Positions 1-64,000 of a stretch of 64,000 bases of DNA are shown here, piece after piece (the stretch's first letter is position 1; each line of letters begins with the position of its first letter). The notes under the pieces are model-generated. The model was not told where the DNA came from, ran no database searches, and saw only the letters and a list, made by a program, of their open reading frames with translations. The position numbers and the translations under genes are program-made. The DNA is from Corydoras sp. C115 (Eukaryota; Chordata; Actinopteri; Siluriformes; Callichthyidae), in the NCBI GenBank assembly GCA_019802505.1, contig JAFMOC010000171.1:1191001-1255000 (forward strand), given 5' to 3'.

Positions 1-250
1 CAGTTGTGTTCGGTGGAAAATGTGACGACGGTGATCTAAAAAGAATGGAGTGTGAATTATTAAAGTCACGAAACGCAAACTCAGCACATCATCCCCAAAA
101 ACACACAACGACATTCCAGACTGTTTAATTTCTGAACAGTGACGACCCCGCGGTGCAATGCTGCCCCCACCATGCTTCATAAAAAAGCATTCCTGAAATA
201 CAAAAACACCAATGTGCCATTTACAACGTTACTATACACATTAGATTTGT

Positions 251-266
251 GTGCAAATGCAAACTT

Positions 267-323
<57 letters not shown>

Positions 324-511
324 GACAGACAGACACACACACAATATATATATATACCTACATAGATATACACAAACACACACATATGCACATACACATA
401 TACACACATACATACAAACACACGCATATGCACATGCATACACACAGACATTTAGACAGACACGCACACACACACACACATATATTAACACAGACACACA
501 CACATACATAC

Positions 512-578
<67 letters not shown>

Positions 579-610
579 TACATACACATACATACATATA
601 CACTCATACA

Positions 611-644
<34 letters not shown>

Positions 645-1020
645 TAGACGTACACACACATATATAGACGTACACCCACACATATATAGTAGACATACAC
701 ACACATACACTTACACAAACACACACACACATAGACGTACACACACACACACACACAAATAGACGTACAAACACACACACAGACGTACACACACACACAC
801 ACACACAAAGACGTACACACACATATAGACGTACACACACACACACACAGACACACACACACACACACACACACACAAAGACGTACACACACATATAGAC
901 GTACACACACACATAGATGTACACACACACACAGACATACACACACACACAGACATACACACACACACACAGACATACACACACACACACACACACACAC
1001 AGACATACACACACACACAC
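251..1020. repeat. compound CA/TA/CAGA microsatellite with ACGTACACAC interruptions
   Basis: Some 770 bases of (CA)n and (TA)n with a recurring TAGACGTACACACA motif after about 645. All open frames over it are low-complexity. The sense transcript reads GT-rich. The flanks 1-250 and 1021-1309 show nothing beyond intron. Confidence 0.95.
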
Positions 1021-1309
1021 TGATCATTTTATTTTAACAGATTATTTATGACTTTATTCTCTTTAATATTAAAGGGGGATTTATGATCCTCTGCTGGATG
1101 AACTGTAATTACACTCCGTTTGTCTCGATGCTGATTTAATATTTAAATAATTTATTTTTACCTCTCAATGACTCAGTTCACGTTCTGTATGCAGAACCAC
1201 CAGCCCCCCCCCCCTCTCGCTCCACCCTCAGCTTGCGTCTTAAAGCCCGTTTTGATGAAACCGTAGCGTCGCCTCTTTCACTGCAGTAAAGGAAACCACT
1301 GAATCTCAC

Positions 1310-63112
<61,803 letters not shown>

Positions 63113-63135
63113 CTATAAAAAAAAAAAAAAAAGAA

Positions 63136-63879
63136 ACGGTAAAAAAACACAAATAAAACCACAAACATTCATTCAGTCATCCTCACGTTCAGTTCAGCAT
63201 TTGGAAATTAAGACGTTGGTGACGCCACCACTCTGTAGAAAACAGTTCTGCATCCCAGGGTTCTCTGTGCTCTCCAGCCGCTGAGCTTCAGGATGCACGC
63301 CCGGCTTCGCATTGGAACCTCGACTGCGAAGCTTTCAGCTGTAAACCAACTTTTTATTCCTTCAATTATAAGCAATCAAAGTCACTCCGGCCGCAGAACC
63401 ACATCATCCACTCGTGACGCCGTTTCTCGGTTCTCCCAGCAGCCGTTCTCCGAATGCCATCCGCATCCCTCAAGCTGAAATGAGCCCTGGTGTCAAAATC
63501 TAATGGAATCTAAAGTCCATATAGTTGGAGAAACTGTTCCAGGCTGATGAGTCCTGACACTTCATTTCCGTTTCCATCGGGGGGAGCCGTCTGCGCGGCC
63601 GAGTGGAGGCTCGCGGCCGCACAAGTTCGCCAAAAAGCTTGTTTTCTGATTTTATATCCGAAACGAGAAAATAAAAAGTTTTAAAAAATCACCTTCAGAC
63701 CTAAAGATGCCGTTAATGTTCCATAAACGTTCCAGAACAGGATGATGATTCAGAGGAAAACATGTTAAAGCGCGCCGTTTAAAAAACAAACCAACAACAT
63801 TGCACAGATTTAAATATGGTCCATAATAATCCTGTATGGAATATTAAATAAAGCTCCGGGATAGTTACAGGGTGAGGGA
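63136..63879. other. intron upstream of exon 1, no feature
   Basis: I see no exon, repeat or RNA in this stretch. Confidence 0.5.
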
Positions 63880-64000
63880 CCGTAGACTTGGGGGTGGGGA
63901 GAATATTTCGGTTGCTGGGCAGATACACCCAGGACAGAGGGGGGGCAATATATCACTGGGCACACTCACTCACACAAACACACTCTATATGGGGCAATTT
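63880..64000 (-). mobile_element. SINE-A copy cut by the window end
   Basis: GGTTGCTGGGCAGATACACC to CTATATGGGGCAATTT; the rest lies beyond the window. Confidence 0.8.

Noticed and set aside
177..1027. Open frames of 76 to 180 codons on both strands, cysteine-valine or threonine-histidine rich
   Set aside because: They are translations of CA, TA and CAGA microsatellites and show no domain.

Overview
The window is a piece of a teleost fish genome that lies entirely inside one large gene on the minus strand. I identify the gene as csmd3 (CUB and Sushi multiple domains 3), a brain-expressed single-pass membrane protein. The case rests on 30 exons read directly from the sequence, all with GT-AG introns. 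Their reading phases join without a break over 4,690 coding bases, about 1,563 codons. In transcription order they run from the end of CUB2 near 63112, through ten alternating sushi and CUB modules, to the first part of CUB11 at 1310. The gene continues beyond both window ends: the signal peptide, CUB1 and most of CUB2 lie above 64000, and the rest of CUB11, the sushi-only stalk, the transmembrane segment and the cytoplasmic tail lie below 1. The choice of csmd3 over csmd1 and csmd2 rests on segments such as SANIPICIF, FTAPFGTVLSPDYPEGY and GSSGFILSPNFPHPYPHS.

The organism is judged a ray-finned fish, probably an otophysan. The introns are far shorter than in mammals. They carry many copies of a tRNA-derived SINE (here SINE-A: A-box-like and B-box-like promoter, about 350 bp, GGAT-rich tail), a second tRNA-derived SINE (SINE-B) with the GCTTTGGATAAAAGCGTC tail common in fish, Tc1-like relics, and very long CA, TA and GA microsatellites.

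Layout, high to low coordinates. 63112-51364: CUB2 end, linker, Sushi2, CUB3 and Sushi3, with AT-rich and G-rich minisatellites, nested SINEs and a DNA-transposon-like element. 50467-41144: a dense exon cluster, CUB4 to CUB7, with PTQDP-type and other minisatellites between exons. 36016-22456: Sushi7 to Sushi9, with a 21-bp and a 150-bp tandem array. 22455-7379: two very large introns around exon 26, filled with SINE arrays, 12-, 26-, 33- and 340-bp tandem repeats and a 26-base G run. 7378-1310: the end of CUB10, Sushi10 and the start of CUB11, with a CA-rich array touching a splice donor, an insertion inside a duplicated intron piece, and more SINEs.

I found no second protein gene, no cellular tRNA or rRNA gene and no CRISPR. 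The other long open frames are products of tandem repeats or SINEs. I do not see a new biological system with its own genes. The notable material is structural: an insertion with an apparent empty-site relative, a duplicated splice-donor region, dimeric SINE junctions, and intronic repeat arrays whose sense strand repeats splice-like motifs.
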